Assembly: GCF_026393345.1 (NCBI RefSeq)
Contig: NZ_JAPLAI010000042.1
Location: 8,434 to 72,433 of the forward strand
DNA from: Microbacterium sp.
GTDB lineage: Bacteria > Actinomycetota > Actinomycetes > Actinomycetales > Microbacteriaceae
Reading direction: 5' to 3'
DNA: 64,000 bases
Shown: in pieces, positions 1-10,835 of the stretch
How the letters are laid out: every line of letters starts with the position of its first letter
How positions within the stretch are numbered: the first letter of the stretch is position 1
The notes under the pieces: generated by a model
What the model was told of the DNA's origin: nothing
Database searches by the model: none
What the model saw: the letters and a program-made list of their open reading frames with translations, nothing else
Program-made: the position numbers and the translations under genes

Positions 1-1
1 C

Positions 2-625
2 CTCGACGAGGCGTCCGAGTTCCTCGTGGTGGCCGCGACCCTGCTCGACATGAAGGTCGCGGGGCTCCTGCCGCAGGGCGAGCTCGTCGACGCCGAATCC
101 GTCGCCATTCTCGAGGCCCGTGACCTGCTGTTCGCGCGCCTGCTGCAGTACCGCGCGTTCAAAGAGGTGTCCGCCTGGTTCGCCCGCTGCCTTGAGCGCG
201 AGGACCGCCGGCACACCCGCAGCGTGCGGCTCGACGACAAGCACCGCCGGCAGGTTCCGGATCTCGTGTGGACGCTCACCCCGCAGGACTTCGCGGCGCT
301 GGCGATGCTCGCGCTCACCCCCAAGGAGATCCCGCACGTCGGCCTCGACCACCTGCACGCCCCGCTGGTCAGCATCCGGGAGCAGGCCGCCATCGTCGTC
401 ACGCTGCTCCGCGACCGGGGCAGCCTCACCTTCCGTGAACTCGTGGCCGGCGTCACCGCGCCCGGCGTCGTCGTCGCCCGCTTCCTGTCCATCCTCGAGC
501 TGTACCGTCACGCCGCGCTCTCCTTCGAACAGCTCGAACCCCTCGGCGAGCTGACCCTGCGCTGGAGCGCCCAGCGGTGGTCCGACGAGAACCTCGCCAC
601 CCTCGGAGCCGACTATGACCACTGA
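2..625 (+). CDS. scpA: Segregation and condensation protein A, 5'-partial (runs off window start)
   Basis: Frame open from base 2; C-terminal ScpA-like sequence; overlaps scpB by a few nt as in typical scpAB operons. Confidence 0.9.
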   Translation, partial: LDEASEFLVVAATLLDMKVAGLLPQGELVDAESVAILEARDLLFARLLQYRAFKEVSAWFARCLEREDRRHTRSVRLDDKHRRQVPDLVWTLTPQDFAALAMLALTPKEIPHVGLDHLHAPLVSIREQAAIVVTLLRDRGSLTFRELVAGVTAPGVVVARFLSILELYRHAALSFEQLEPLGELTLRWSAQRWSDENLATLGADYDH

Positions 626-1187
626 CGTCCCCCCGATCGACATCGCCCGCCAGCTCGAGGCGATCCTGTTCGTCGTCGACGAGCCGCAGAGCCTCGTCAG
701 CCTCGCCACCGCGGTGTCCGCACCCGTGCCCGCCGTCCGCCAGGCCGTCGAGGGACTCGTCGCCGACTACGACGGCGAGACCGGCGGCCCGCGCCGCGGA
801 TTCGAACTGCGCGAGGTCGGCGGCGGCTGGCGACTGTACGTGCGGGAGGACCACGACCAGCTGGTCTCCGACTTCGTCAACTCGCAGACCCCGTCGCGGC
901 TGTCGCAGGCAGCTCTCGAGACCCTCGCCGTCATCGCCTACAAGCAGCCCGTCACCCGCGGGCAGGTGGCCTCCATCCGTGCCGTCAACGTCGATTCGGT
1001 CGTCCGCACGCTCGTCGCCCGCGGGCTCATCACCGAGGTCGGCCAGGACTCCGAGACCGGTGCCATCCTGTACGGCACGACCGACGCGCTGCTCGCGCAC
1101 CTCGGGGTCAACTCCCTCGAGGAACTTCCCCCCATTTCACCGCTGCTCGACGACGGGTCGGCCGGCTTCGAGGAGTTCATCCGATGA
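615..1187 (+). CDS. scpB: Segregation and condensation protein B
   Basis: ScpB winged-helix motifs (LEALLFVV-like N-term, ETLAVIAYKQPVTRGQ); follows scpA. Confidence 0.95.
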   Translation: MTTDVPPIDIARQLEAILFVVDEPQSLVSLATAVSAPVPAVRQAVEGLVADYDGETGGPRRGFELREVGGGWRLYVREDHDQLVSDFVNSQTPSRLSQAALETLAVIAYKQPVTRGQVASIRAVNVDSVVRTLVARGLITEVGQDSETGAILYGTTDALLAHLGVNSLEELPPISPLLDDGSAGFEEFIR

Positions 1188-1963
1188 CCCCGCAGGACCA
1201 GACCCCCGACGCCGACGGCGTCCGCCTCCAGAAGGTACTCGCCAATGCGGGCGTCGCCTCCCGCCGCGTGGTGGAGGACATGATCGTCGCCGGCCGCATC
1301 CGGGTCAACGGTGTGACCGTGACCGAGCTCGGCCGCCGCATCGACCCCGAGAACGACCTCGTCGACGTGGACGGCACCGCCGTGCAGCTCGATCAGAGCA
1401 AGCGCTACGTCATGCTGAACAAGCCCACCGGGGTCGTCAGCACCATGAGCGACGAGCAGGGCCGGCCCGACCTCCGGCAGTTCACCCGGGAGTGGGAGGA
1501 ACGGCTGTACAACGTGGGCCGGCTGGATGCGGAGACGAGCGGACTGCTCGTCCTCACCAACGACGGCGACCTCGCCCACGTGCTCGCGCACCCCTCGTTC
1601 GGGGTCACCAAGGTCTACATCGCCCGCGTCCGCGACACCGTCTCCGCACAGACGATCAGCCGGCTCACCCGCGGGATCGAGCTGGAAGACGGCCCCATCG
1701 CGGCGGATAAGGCTCGGCTGCTGGATGCCAGCGGTTCCTCGAGCCTGGTGGAGCTCACGCTGCACTCCGGTCGCAACCGCATCGTCCGCCGCATGATGGC
1801 CGCGGTCGGTCACCCGGTGCAGGAGCTGGTCCGGCGGCAGTTCGGGCCCCTCCACCTGGGAACGCTCCCTGCGGGGCGGGCCCGGGAGTTGACTACGATG
1901 GAGCGGGGCGCGCTGTTGACTCTCGCGCGCCGCGATGCGGAGAACACTCCGCCCGCCGGCTAG
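1184..1963 (+). CDS. rRNA pseudouridine synthase (RsuA/RluB family, N-terminal S4 domain)
   Basis: S4 domain VRLQKVLANAGVASRR; catalytic GRLDAETSGLLVLTNDGD; SGRNRIVRRM. Confidence 0.95.
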   Translation: MTPQDQTPDADGVRLQKVLANAGVASRRVVEDMIVAGRIRVNGVTVTELGRRIDPENDLVDVDGTAVQLDQSKRYVMLNKPTGVVSTMSDEQGRPDLRQFTREWEERLYNVGRLDAETSGLLVLTNDGDLAHVLAHPSFGVTKVYIARVRDTVSAQTISRLTRGIELEDGPIAADKARLLDASGSSSLVELTLHSGRNRIVRRMMAAVGHPVQELVRRQFGPLHLGTLPAGRARELTTMERGALLTLARRDAENTPPAG

Positions 1964-1971
1964 GAGATCCA

Positions 1972-3093
1972 GTGAGCCAGACGACGATCGCGCGCGAGCG
2001 AGGCGCTGCCCGTACGTCCGGCACCGTCCGCATCGTCGGTGCGGGGCTGCTGGGGGCGTCCCTCGGCCACGCGCTCACCGCCCTCGGCGTCGACGTGGTG
2101 CTCGCCGACACCTCGCCCGCGCAGCTGCGGCTCGCCATCGACTACGGTGCCGGCCGCGCCGCGCGCGACGACGACGCGCCGGGTCTCATCGTCGTCGCGG
2201 TCCCGCCGGATGTCGTCGCCGACGTCGTGGAGCGGGAACTCGCCGACTACCCGGGAGCGGTCGTCACCGACGTCGCGAGCGTGAAGCTCGAGCCGTATCT
2301 GCGGCTCCGCGAACGCGGTGCCGACCTTCGCCGCTACATCGGCTCGCACCCGCTGGCCGGGCGCGAGCGTGGGGGAGCGATCGCCGCCCGCGCCGACCTG
2401 TTCGTCGGGCGCCCCTGGGTGGTGTGCCGGGATGCGGAGACCTCCGCCGCCGACCTCGCCCGGGTCGAGGCGCTCGCGCTCGACGTCGGCGCTACCCCGG
2501 TGGAGATGGGCCCGGAGGAGCACGACCGCTCCGTCGCGCTCGTCTCGCATGTGCCGCAGCTGGTCGCGAGCCTCCTTGCCGGCCGTTTCGTCGGCGCCCC
2601 CGCCAACGCGCTGGGACTCGCGGGCCAGGGCGTGCGCGACACGACCCGCATCGCCGCATCCGCCCCCGAGCTGTGGGTGCAGATCCTCGGGGCGAACGCC
2701 GCCCCCGTGGTCGAGGTGCTCGACGCCCTCGCCGACGACCTCACCGCCGTGGCCGACGCGCTGCGGCACCCCGACGCCCCCGGCGCCCGCCGGGCGGTCG
2801 CCGACACGATCCGCCGCGGCAACCAGGGTGTCGAACGACTCCCCGGCAAGCACGGCCAGAACCGCCGCTTCGAGACCGTCATCGTGCTCGTCGACGACAC
2901 CCCGGGCCAGCTCGGCCGTCTGTTCGGCGAGCTGGGGGAGTTGGGCGTCAACGTGGAAGACCTGCGCCTGGAGCATTCGCCCGGCGCTCAGTTCGGCCTG
3001 GCCGAGATCAGCGTGGTGCCGGCTGCAGCGCAGCCCGCCGCCGACGGCCTCACCGAACGCGGATGGAAGATTGCGAGCACCACCAATGACTGA
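1972..3093 (+). CDS. tyrA: Prephenate dehydrogenase
   Basis: Rossmann [25 protein letters not shown]-terminal ACT-like region; GTG start. Confidence 0.93.
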   Translation: MSQTTIARERGAARTSGTVRIVGAGLLGASLGHALTALGVDVVLADTSPAQLRLAIDYGAGRAARDDDAPGLIVVAVPPDVVADVVERELADYPGAVVTDVASVKLEPYLRLRERGADLRRYIGSHPLAGRERGGAIAARADLFVGRPWVVCRDAETSAADLARVEALALDVGATPVEMGPEEHDRSVALVSHVPQLVASLLAGRFVGAPANALGLAGQGVRDTTRIAASAPELWVQILGANAAPVVEVLDALADDLTAVADALRHPDAPGARRAVADTIRRGNQGVERLPGKHGQNRRFETVIVLVDDTPGQLGRLFGELGELGVNVEDLRLEHSPGAQFGLAEISVVPAAAQPAADGLTERGWKIASTTND

Positions 3094-3793
3094 ACCTCTC
3101 ACCCACGCGCCGGACGCGCCGGTGGTGGTGGCCGTCGACGGCCCCGCCGGCAGCGGCAAGTCCTCCGTGTCCAAGGCGGTCGCGCGCCGCCGCGGCTACG
3201 GCTACCTCGACACCGGTGCCGCCTACCGCGCCCTCGCCTGGCACGCTCTCGACCGCGGTGCCGACACCTCCGACTCCAGCGCCGTCGTCGAGGTCCTCGG
3301 CGACTTCGACTACGCCGTCTCGCTCGACCCCGACGCCTTCTGGGTGCGGGTCGGCGCGACCGATGTGACCGCCGCGATCCGCGAGCCGCGGGTGACCGAC
3401 GCCGTCAGCGGCGTCGCTCGCATCCCGTTCGTACGCCAGGCGGCGACCACCCTGTTCCGACGCCTCGTCGCCGAGTCCGGTCGCCGCGGCGTCGTCGTCG
3501 AGGGCCGCGACATCACCACCGTCGTCGCTCCCGACGCCCCGGTGCGGATTCTCCTCACCGCCGCCGAAGAGGTGCGCGCCGCGCGCCGGAGCGCAGAGAC
3601 CAGCGAGCAGGATGCGGCGACCGTCGCCGCCTCCCTGCAACGCCGAGACGCCGCCGATGCGACGGTGTCCGAATTCATGACAGCCGCTGACGGGGTCGAG
3701 GTGGTCGATTCGACCGATCTCGACTTCGACGGCACGGTCGCGGCGGTCCTCGCCGTGATCACGAATGCCCCGGAGGTGCGCCTTGGGCGCTGA
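3086..3793 (+). CDS. cmk: Cytidylate kinase
   Basis: [43 protein letters not shown]; starts at ATG overlapping tyrA stop (ORF track fuses it with an upstream frame). Confidence 0.95.
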   Translation: MTEPLTHAPDAPVVVAVDGPAGSGKSSVSKAVARRRGYGYLDTGAAYRALAWHALDRGADTSDSSAVVEVLGDFDYAVSLDPDAFWVRVGATDVTAAIREPRVTDAVSGVARIPFVRQAATTLFRRLVAESGRRGVVVEGRDITTVVAPDAPVRILLTAAEEVRAARRSAETSEQDAATVAASLQRRDAADATVSEFMTAADGVEVVDSTDLDFDGTVAAVLAVITNAPEVRLGR

Positions 3794-5306
3794 AGACGAA
3801 TACGAAGGCGGGCCCGACCAGCTCGCAGAGAAGCTGGCCGACCTCGATGAGGCGCTCGCCGAACAGCGGGCGGAGGCCCTGCGGGCCGGCCTCGCAGAGT
3901 ACGACCTGGATCCGGAGGACGCCGAGCTGCTCGCCGGCATGGTCTCCGGCGACGGGGTCCTCGAGTTCCTGCCGGCCCTGCCGGTGGTCGCGATCGTCGG
4001 CCGTCCGAATGTCGGCAAGTCGGCGCTGGTGAACCGCATCCTCGGCCGCCGTGAGGCCGTCGTCGAGGACACCCCCGGTGTCACCCGCGACCGGGTCACG
4101 TACAAGGCCGAGTGGATGGACCGCCGGTTCTCGCTCGTCGACACCGGCGGCTGGGAGCCCGATGCCCGCGGCATCGACAAGTCGGTCGCAGCCCAGGCGG
4201 AGGTGGCCGTCGACCTCGCCGACGTCGTGCTGTTCGTCGTCGACGCCATGGTCGGGGCCACCTCGACCGATGAGCACGTGGTCAAGATGCTGCGTCGCAG
4301 CGGCAAACCGGTGCTGCTGGTCGCCAACAAGATCGACGATGCCCGGCAGGAGCCGGAAGCTGCCGTGCTGTGGAACCTCGGTCTCGGCGAGCCGTACCCG
4401 GTCTCCGCGATCCACGGGCGCGGTGTCGCGGACCTCCTCGACCACATCATGACGGTGCTGCCGGAGGTGTCCGCGGTCGCCAAGCACGAGATCGGCGGGC
4501 CGCGACGCGTGGCCATCCTCGGCCGCCCGAACGTCGGCAAGTCGTCGCTGCTGAACAAGGCCGCGGGCGAGGAGCGCGTCGTCGTCAACGAGCTCGCGGG
4601 CACCACCCGCGACCCGGTGGACGAGATCGTGGAGCTTGGCGGCAAGCTGTGGCGCCTCGTCGACACCGCGGGTATCCGTCGCCGCGTACATCTGCAGCAG
4701 GGCGCCGACTTCTACGCGTCACTGCGGACCTCCGCGGCGCTCGAGAAGGCCGAAGTCGCCGTCGTCGTGCTGGACGTGTCGCAGAAGCTCAGCGAGCAGG
4801 ACGTCCGCATCATCGACATGGTGCTGGAGTCGGGCCGCGCGCTCGTGCTCGCGTTCAACAAGTGGGACCTCCTCACCACCCCGGAGCTCGTGGACAGCGA
4901 GCGCCGCCGGTACCTGGAGCGCGAGATCGAGCAGGACCTGGCGCACGTCGCCTGGGCTCCGCGCGTCAACATCTCCGCCCGTACCGGCCGGCACCTGGAG
5001 AAGCTCGTTCCGGCGCTGGAGACGGCGCTGGAGTCGTGGGACCAGCGCATCCCGACCGGCAAGTTCAACGCGTTCCTGTCGGAGCTCGTGGCCGAGCACC
5101 CGCACCCGCTCCGCGGCGGCAAGCAGCCCCGCATCCTGTTCGGCACCCAGGCAGGCACCCGTCCGCCGACGTTCGTGCTGTTCACGACCGGGTTCCTCGA
5201 CCCCGGCTACCGCCGGTTCATCCAGCGGCGCCTGCGCGAGATCTACGGTTTCGAGGGGTCGCCGATCGTCGTGAACATGCGCGTGCGTGAGAAGCGACAG
5301 CGCTGA
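3783..5306 (+). CDS. der: Ribosome biogenesis GTPase Der (EngA)
   Basis: Two GTPase domains ([14 protein letters not shown] and [14 protein letters not shown]), two NKxD motifs; start probably TTG at 3783. Confidence 0.95.
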   Translation: MGAEDEYEGGPDQLAEKLADLDEALAEQRAEALRAGLAEYDLDPEDAELLAGMVSGDGVLEFLPALPVVAIVGRPNVGKSALVNRILGRREAVVEDTPGVTRDRVTYKAEWMDRRFSLVDTGGWEPDARGIDKSVAAQAEVAVDLADVVLFVVDAMVGATSTDEHVVKMLRRSGKPVLLVANKIDDARQEPEAAVLWNLGLGEPYPVSAIHGRGVADLLDHIMTVLPEVSAVAKHEIGGPRRVAILGRPNVGKSSLLNKAAGEERVVVNELAGTTRDPVDEIVELGGKLWRLVDTAGIRRRVHLQQGADFYASLRTSAALEKAEVAVVVLDVSQKLSEQDVRIIDMVLESGRALVLAFNKWDLLTTPELVDSERRRYLEREIEQDLAHVAWAPRVNISARTGRHLEKLVPALETALESWDQRIPTGKFNAFLSELVAEHPHPLRGGKQPRILFGTQAGTRPPTFVLFTTGFLDPGYRRFIQRRLREIYGFEGSPIVVNMRVREKRQR

Positions 5307-5363
5307 GTGTCATTCGTGACGGCCGTAATACGTCCGTCGCACACGGTGTGAAAAGCTGAGGAC

Positions 5364-6257
5364 GTGACGATCCAACCCCCCGCTCCCGGTGAATCGCGCC
5401 GCCCCGAGGGGCCGCGCGACCCCGGCGACGCGTGGGTCGTCGCGCCCACCGGCGAACGCTACTGGGGTCGCTTCGGCGCCGCAGGCCTGCTCGCGCACGA
5501 CCCCCAACGGGGTGTGCTGCTGCAGCACCGGGTGTCGTGGAGCCACTTCGGCGGCACCTGGGCGCTGCCCGGCGGTGCCCGGCACGAGGGGGAGTCCGCC
5601 GTCGACGGCGCCATGCGCGAATCGCTGGAAGAGGCGGGCGTTCCGCTCGGCTCGGTCCAGCCGCGCCTTCTCAGCGTCTTCGACCTCGGCTACTGGTCGT
5701 ACGCGACCCTCGTCGCCGATGTCGTCGCCCCGTTCGAACCCGTCATCAGCGACCCGGAGAGCGTCGAGCTGTCGTGGGTGCCGGTCGATGAAGTTGACGA
5801 CTATCCGCTGCATCCCGCGTTCGCCGCGTCCTGGGAGCAGCTGCGTCCGCTCCTCGACGTGCGTCCGGTGATCGTCGTGGACGCCGCCAACGTCGTCGGC
5901 TCCGTGCCGGACGGCTGGTGGCGCGACCGCGCCGGCGCCGCCGAGCGCCTGCTGACCCGGCTGAGCGACTGGGCCGCCGCCGGTGTGGCAGGCACCGAGC
6001 TCGGGCTGCCCGAACGCACTTGGTATCCCGAGGTCGTGGTGGTCCTGGAAGGCCAGGCTGTATCCGCCCCGGCGGTCGGCGGGGTCACCGTTGTCACGGC
6101 TCCCGGTGAGGGCGACGACGAGATCGCCGCGCAGGCCGTGCGCTTCGCCGCATCCGGGGCTCAGGTCACCGTCGTGACGAGTGACCGCGGTCTCGCGGCG
6201 CGGGTGCCCGGCACTGTCCGCGGTACGCGCTGGCTGCGGGATCTGCTCGACGCCTGA
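5364..6257 (+). CDS. NUDIX hydrolase with C-terminal NYN/PIN-like domain
   Basis: Nudix box GGARHEGESAVDGAMRESLEEAG; C-terminus VIVVDAANVVGSVPDGWW...GEGDDEIAAQAV...VTVVTSDRGLAARV has NYN/PIN-like acidic residue spacing. Confidence 0.85.
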   Translation: MTIQPPAPGESRRPEGPRDPGDAWVVAPTGERYWGRFGAAGLLAHDPQRGVLLQHRVSWSHFGGTWALPGGARHEGESAVDGAMRESLEEAGVPLGSVQPRLLSVFDLGYWSYATLVADVVAPFEPVISDPESVELSWVPVDEVDDYPLHPAFAASWEQLRPLLDVRPVIVVDAANVVGSVPDGWWRDRAGAAERLLTRLSDWAAAGVAGTELGLPERTWYPEVVVVLEGQAVSAPAVGGVTVVTAPGEGDDEIAAQAVRFAASGAQVTVVTSDRGLAARVPGTVRGTRWLRDLLDA

Positions 6258-6286
6258 TTTCGTCGCCGGACGCAGGGACGTAGCCA

Positions 6287-6370
6287 GTCGCCGGATTCGG
6301 AGATGTCACCGAATTCGGAGCATCCGGGCCTGATCGCTCCGAATTTCGTGACATCCCCGAATCTCGCGAC
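6287..6370. repeat. 84-bp palindromic element A: arms 6287-6321 and 6336-6370, 14-nt centre
   Basis: Arm gtcgccggattcggagatgtcaccgaattcggagc versus reverse complement of the other arm gtcgcgagattcggggatgtcacgaaattcggagc: 30/35 identical. Each arm is two tandem ~18-bp units. Reverse complement closely matches element B at 44894-44977. Confidence 0.9.
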
Positions 6371-6417
6371 AGCGCGGGGCGCCACGGCCATGACCGGGCA
6401 GCAGCACTCGGATGCGG

Positions 6418-6798
6418 TCAGTCTTCGCGACCGCGGAGTTTCTCCAGGTCGCGCCGCTCACGCTTCGTCGGACGCCCGGCCCCGCGATCGCGGACGGGCA
6501 CGAACGCGGTGAGCTCGCGCGGTGGCGGCGGGGGAGTGAGGTCCTCGAAGGCCGGGGCCGCGACCTGCGCGCCGACGCGCTTGGTCAGCAGCTTCCGCAC
6601 GATGAGCGTCCGGTCGAACCCGCTGATCCGCACGCGCACCTCGTCCCCCGGCCGCACCGGCTGGGCCGCCTTCGCCCGGTCGCCGTTCAGCCGCACATGT
6701 CCGGCACGGCACGCGGTGGTCGCGGCGGATCGGGTCTTGTAGACCCGTATCGCCCATAGCCACACGTCCACGCGGACAGAGGGCACCGCATCCGTCAT
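6418..6798 (-). CDS. RNA-binding S4 domain protein (HslR-like)
   Basis: VRVDVWLWAIRVYKTRSAATTACRAGHVRLNGDRAKAAQPVRPGDEVRV; ATG at 6798. Confidence 0.9.
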   Translation of the reverse strand: MTDAVPSVRVDVWLWAIRVYKTRSAATTACRAGHVRLNGDRAKAAQPVRPGDEVRVRISGFDRTLIVRKLLTKRVGAQVAAPAFEDLTPPPPPRELTAFVPVRDRGAGRPTKRERRDLEKLRGRED

Positions 6799-7511
6799 CG
6801 CGCCCGCTTCGCCCGCAGCACCACGACGGCGCCGGCGGCGATGAGGCCCTGCCCGGCGCAGTACGTGACCATGACGGCGGGACTCGTCCAGTCCGGCATG
6901 GCATCCGTCAGGAACAGGCGGAACGCGAGGATCGAATCGGACGCGAGGAACAGGGCGCCGCCGAGCGCAACCGCCGGCGTCGAGCGGGCGGCGGATGCGG
7001 CAGTCGCGCCCAGCAGGAGCCCGTAGGCGCCGATCGCGATCAGCCAGCCGACACCGCCTTCTTGCGAGAGCAGGGCGGGGGCGAGGACGGCGAGCAGTAC
7101 GATCCACCAGACCACATACACCGCCGACCACAGCGGCAGCCGGCCGCGCGCGAGGAAGCGCATGAACAGGATGATGTAGCAGACGTGCGCGAGCCCGAAG
7201 CACGCCAGCATCATCGGGAGTTCGGGCGCGAACGGGAAGAACGTCGCTGCGCCGTCGCCGAGCCACGACAGCGCGAGTGCGAGGAAGAGCAGCGTGAATG
7301 GCGTGCCCCACCCCGAACCACGCCCGGTCCAGAGGACGGCGAGGGCGAGGAGTGGCATCAGCGCGAGCTTCGTGGGCCCGGCCAGCGCATCGTTGCCGAC
7401 GGCCAGGGCGATCACGTGCACAATGGCGAGGGCCACGTACGGGAGGAACGCCCAGAGCGGCGTGGCCGTGGTGGGGCGGCGAGTCTGGGCGGGACCGGCG
7501 TCGATGCTCAC
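6795..7511 (-). CDS. YhhN family (lysoplasmalogenase-like) membrane protein
   Basis: Multi-TM protein with YhhN-type GDGAATFFPF...LFLASDSILAFRLF; GTG start at 7511. Confidence 0.85.
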   Translation of the reverse strand: MSIDAGPAQTRRPTTATPLWAFLPYVALAIVHVIALAVGNDALAGPTKLALMPLLALAVLWTGRGSGWGTPFTLLFLALALSWLGDGAATFFPFAPELPMMLACFGLAHVCYIILFMRFLARGRLPLWSAVYVVWWIVLLAVLAPALLSQEGGVGWLIAIGAYGLLLGATAASAARSTPAVALGGALFLASDSILAFRLFLTDAMPDWTSPAVMVTYCAGQGLIAAGAVVVLRAKRAR

Positions 7512-8113
7512 CCGCTCACGGTATCGCTCCGGGCGGGGGAGAGATCGAGGGACACGACGGCGCGATGCGGGCGGCTGCGCCCCACCTCGCGGAATCCCGC
7601 GTCGAGGAACACCGACAACACACCGAGGTAGAGGTCGTTCGTCGGCACCTTCTGCATGGTCGGGTCGAACGGGTACGCCTCGAGGGTGCGCGCCCCGTTC
7701 TCCCGGGCCAGGCCGATCGCGCCGTCCAACAGCGCCCGCATGACACCCTGACCGCGGAACTCCTTGCGGATGGAGAAGCAGGTGACCGCCCACACGGACG
7801 CGTCGTCCCAGGGCTCGGCGGAGAGGGCGAACGTGCGGGTGCGCGCCAGCCGCGGCTGGCGGATGCGAGGGCCCACGCGCACCCATCCCGCTGCCGCGCC
7901 ATCGACCCGGGCGATGAGGCCGGGCGGCGGGGATGCGGCCACCTCGGCCGCCAGCAGATCCTCGCGCTCCTCGCGTGAGGTGCGATCGAACTCTCTGGCC
8001 TGCAGCGTCCACCACTGGCACTGGCAACTGGCGCCGTCCCCGCCGCCGGTGAGGGCCTGCTCGACTGCATCCATGGTGCCGGGTGTGGCCGGCACGACCT
8101 CGATGTCGCTCAT
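7508..8113 (-). CDS. GNAT family N-acetyltransferase
   Basis: CQCQWW...AVTCFSIRKEFRGQGVMRALLDGAIGLARENGARTLEAYP. Confidence 0.9.
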   Translation of the reverse strand: MSDIEVVPATPGTMDAVEQALTGGGDGASCQCQWWTLQAREFDRTSREEREDLLAAEVAASPPPGLIARVDGAAAGWVRVGPRIRQPRLARTRTFALSAEPWDDASVWAVTCFSIRKEFRGQGVMRALLDGAIGLARENGARTLEAYPFDPTMQKVPTNDLYLGVLSVFLDAGFREVGRSRPHRAVVSLDLSPARSDTVSG

Positions 8114-8219
8114 GCCGTGAGGGTACGCGCCGGCGCCGACACGCGGGGTGTCCCTGCCGCGTTCGCAGGCACGCGCGGGAGCGGGTAGGATTGTCGAGTT
8201 GCCCGCTCGCGGGCGGCAT

Positions 8220-8293
<74 letters not shown>

Positions 8294-8298
8294 CGGAA

Positions 8299-8333
8299 AA
8301 GCCCAGGTGAGAACGTGTTTCTCGCCTGGGCTT
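8299..8333 (+). terminator. Stem-loop terminator after tRNA-Pro
   Basis: aagcccaggtgagaa-cgtgt-ttctcgcctgggctt: 15-bp stem with one G-T wobble. Confidence 0.7.
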
Positions 8334-8768
8334 CGTCGTTTCTATGGTCCTCTTCGGAGGGGCTTATGGAAGCATCCGACCGTGGTTGCCGATGCCCTTC
8401 GAGATGCTCCAATTGCGGTCGTTGTGACGAGCCGGGACCTGGAGCCCGATTTTGCCTCGCTCCACGACCGTTTTCATTGCCTGCTCATGCTCTATCTCGT
8501 CGCGGAGTCGCTCAGCGTCGTAAAGCCCAACTACTCACCCGACGGGTCGTAGATCCTCTCTGGCTGCGCGGATCCTGACGGGACAAACGAAGGCCTGTGC
8601 GTGATGGACTCCGACGGCACAGACGCCCCGGCAATCTTCCAGACGCGGGAGTACGGGAACCACGGCGTCTGGTAGAGGTGCCAGCTCGCGGCAGCGCAAC
8701 TCCGCCATTTCGGATGGGCATGACGGGTGCGTCGGCGACTCGCCGACTCCTGAAAGGCCTGAAAAGCG

Positions 8769-9494
8769 ATGACCAACATGGACCAGAAACGAGACTCCTC
8801 ACTCACCGCGGAGGGACGCGGGATCGGCGGTGTCGTCGAGTGGCTCGAGCAGCTCACCCCCACCTCGACATTGATCCGCCTGAAAGGGCCGAAGCTCGTG
8901 GGATATCGGTGGACACCGGGAGACCACATCAGATTCCCGATCGGCAGCCTGTTCGTGCTGCGCACCTACAGCATCTGGGACGCCGACTCGGACGCCGGCT
9001 GGATCGAGATGGTGCATTTCCACCACGGCACCCCCAACAGTGTCGGACTGGACTGGGCCGCTACGCTCCAGCTCGGGCAGTACGTCCGGATCATCCGAGA
9101 CCCCCGGACATTCAAGATTGACCCCAACGCCGCATATCACTTGTTCGTCGGCGAGGAGACCGCCGCCGCAGGGTTCGGCGCGATGATCCGCTCTCTTCCT
9201 GCCGGTGCCGACGTGCGCGGCGTGATCCAGGCCAACACCCTTGCCGACCACATCGAACTTCCCCGGTTGCTGCAACGCGTTGAACGCAACGGCGCATCGG
9301 CAGCGTCTTCGCAACAGCTCGTAAACGCGGTCGCCCTACTCGACCTGCCCGGTCACCCGGGCACCGCCTACCTCGCCGGCGAAGCCCGAACCATCCAACT
9401 CGTGCGAACCCATCTCATGCGCGAACGCGGCTGGCCCCGACGCAGCATCCGTACCAAGCCGTTCTGGACACCCGGCAAACGCGGCATGGACTGA
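8769..9494 (+). CDS. Siderophore-interacting protein (FAD-binding SIP family)
   Basis: RTYSIWDADSDAGWIEMVHFHHGTPNSVGLDWAATLQLGQYVRIIRDPR; FVGEETA; C-terminal SIP region AYLAGEARTIQLVRTHLMRERGWPR. Confidence 0.85.
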   Translation: MTNMDQKRDSSLTAEGRGIGGVVEWLEQLTPTSTLIRLKGPKLVGYRWTPGDHIRFPIGSLFVLRTYSIWDADSDAGWIEMVHFHHGTPNSVGLDWAATLQLGQYVRIIRDPRTFKIDPNAAYHLFVGEETAAAGFGAMIRSLPAGADVRGVIQANTLADHIELPRLLQRVERNGASAASSQQLVNAVALLDLPGHPGTAYLAGEARTIQLVRTHLMRERGWPRRSIRTKPFWTPGKRGMD

Positions 9495-9875
9495 ACCGGC
9501 GCTGCTGCATTGCAAGGCGCATATCCCGCCGACGTAGCCTCGAGCCGTGGCGCCGTGCGACTTCTGGCGAGTCCCGTTGCCTCGCGCCGACGAAGACCAC
9601 TAGCAGAAGCGCAGCGCTGACGCCGAGACGTCCTCACAAGCCAACTTGTGACAGGAAGATAGAGGAGCGCCCGGGCGAGACAGCGGTGCGAGACGAATCC
9701 CAGACCAGCAAGCAATCTCGGCGACCTCATGTACGGGAGAGTGCAGCAAATACCACAGGAAATCTCTGACGCGTGGGTCTGGCCCCGATTTACGCAGGCC
9801 CAGTCGCGCACGGGCCAGGCGGTGGAGTGGCGCATTGTCGTCGCGTGGACGTCCGACCACTCGGCGGGGAGGTGG

Positions 9876-10814
9876 TCACTCGGCGGGCGGGAGGAAGACG
9901 ATCTTACCGTGCACCTTCCCAGCGGCGGCCCGCTCGTGGGTCGCGGGTAGTTCGTTCAGCGACACGCGCTGGGTGATCTCGACGTGAAGATCGCCGCTGT
10001 CGACGAGCGAGACAAGGCCCGAGAGCACGTCCGCGTCCGGGTGGACGAAGATCGTGATCGCGCGGACGTTTCGTTCTTCATCGCTCGGTGTCGTGACCGT
10101 CGGTGTCGTGGAGACGACCACGCCGCCGTCGCGGACCAGGGCGGCCAGCGCGGTGAATCTCTCAGTGGTGATCGGTGCCAGGTTGAGCAGCACGTCGACG
10201 GGTTCGCTGATCGCGTCGAGCACGGAGGTGGTCGTGTGGTCGATGACCTGGTCCGCACCTGCGGCCCTGACGATCTCCTGGCTGCGCGGGCTTGCGGTGG
10301 CGATGACGTAGGCACCTGAGCGCTTGGCCAGCTGCACGGCGTATCCGCCCACGGGGCCTCCGGCGCCGTTGATCAGCACCCGTTGACCGGCCTCGAGCTT
10401 GGCCGCCTCGAACAGTGCTTGTGAGGCGGTGAGCCCGACCGACGGCAATCCGGCGGCGTCGGCCAGCGGGATGGCGGTGGGAGCCTTGACGAGCACCTCG
10501 GCGGGGGCGACGACGTACTGTGCCGCCGAGCCGTCCGCGTTCATCGGGATGAGTCCGACGACATCGTCGCCTACGGCGAGACCCTCCACGTCGTCGCCGA
10601 GCGCATCGATCGTGCCGGATACGTCGTAGCCGGGGATGTGCGGCAGCGTGATCGGGATGGGGAGGAACCCTCCGCGGATACCGCCGTCGGCCGGGTTGTA
10701 GGCGGAGCCGGCGACCCGGATGCGTACCTCGCCCGTGCCTGGCGTCGGTGTCTCGGTGTCCTCGTAGCGCAGGACCTCGGGACCGCCTGTTTCGTGGAAC
10801 CGTACTGCCTTCAT
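9876..10814 (-). CDS. NADP-dependent oxidoreductase (MDR/quinone reductase family)
   Basis: MKAVRFHETGGPEVLRYEDTETPTPGTGEVRIRV; INGAGGPVGGYAVQLAKRSGAYVIATAS. Confidence 0.93.
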   Translation of the reverse strand: MKAVRFHETGGPEVLRYEDTETPTPGTGEVRIRVAGSAYNPADGGIRGGFLPIPITLPHIPGYDVSGTIDALGDDVEGLAVGDDVVGLIPMNADGSAAQYVVAPAEVLVKAPTAIPLADAAGLPSVGLTASQALFEAAKLEAGQRVLINGAGGPVGGYAVQLAKRSGAYVIATASPRSQEIVRAAGADQVIDHTTTSVLDAISEPVDVLLNLAPITTERFTALAALVRDGGVVVSTTPTVTTPSDEERNVRAITIFVHPDADVLSGLVSLVDSGDLHVEITQRVSLNELPATHERAAAGKVHGKIVFLPPAE

Positions 10815-10835
10815 GAGTCTTTCCTTTCACGATGT

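Noticed and set aside
8340-8760. Several short ORFs downstream of tRNA-Pro
   Set aside because: No recognisable domains, overlapping frames; likely non-coding or remnants.
9500-9870. 86-aa minus-strand ORF (9600-9860) with possible HTH-like stretch
   Set aside because: Too short and divergent to assign; no supporting start site or partner.
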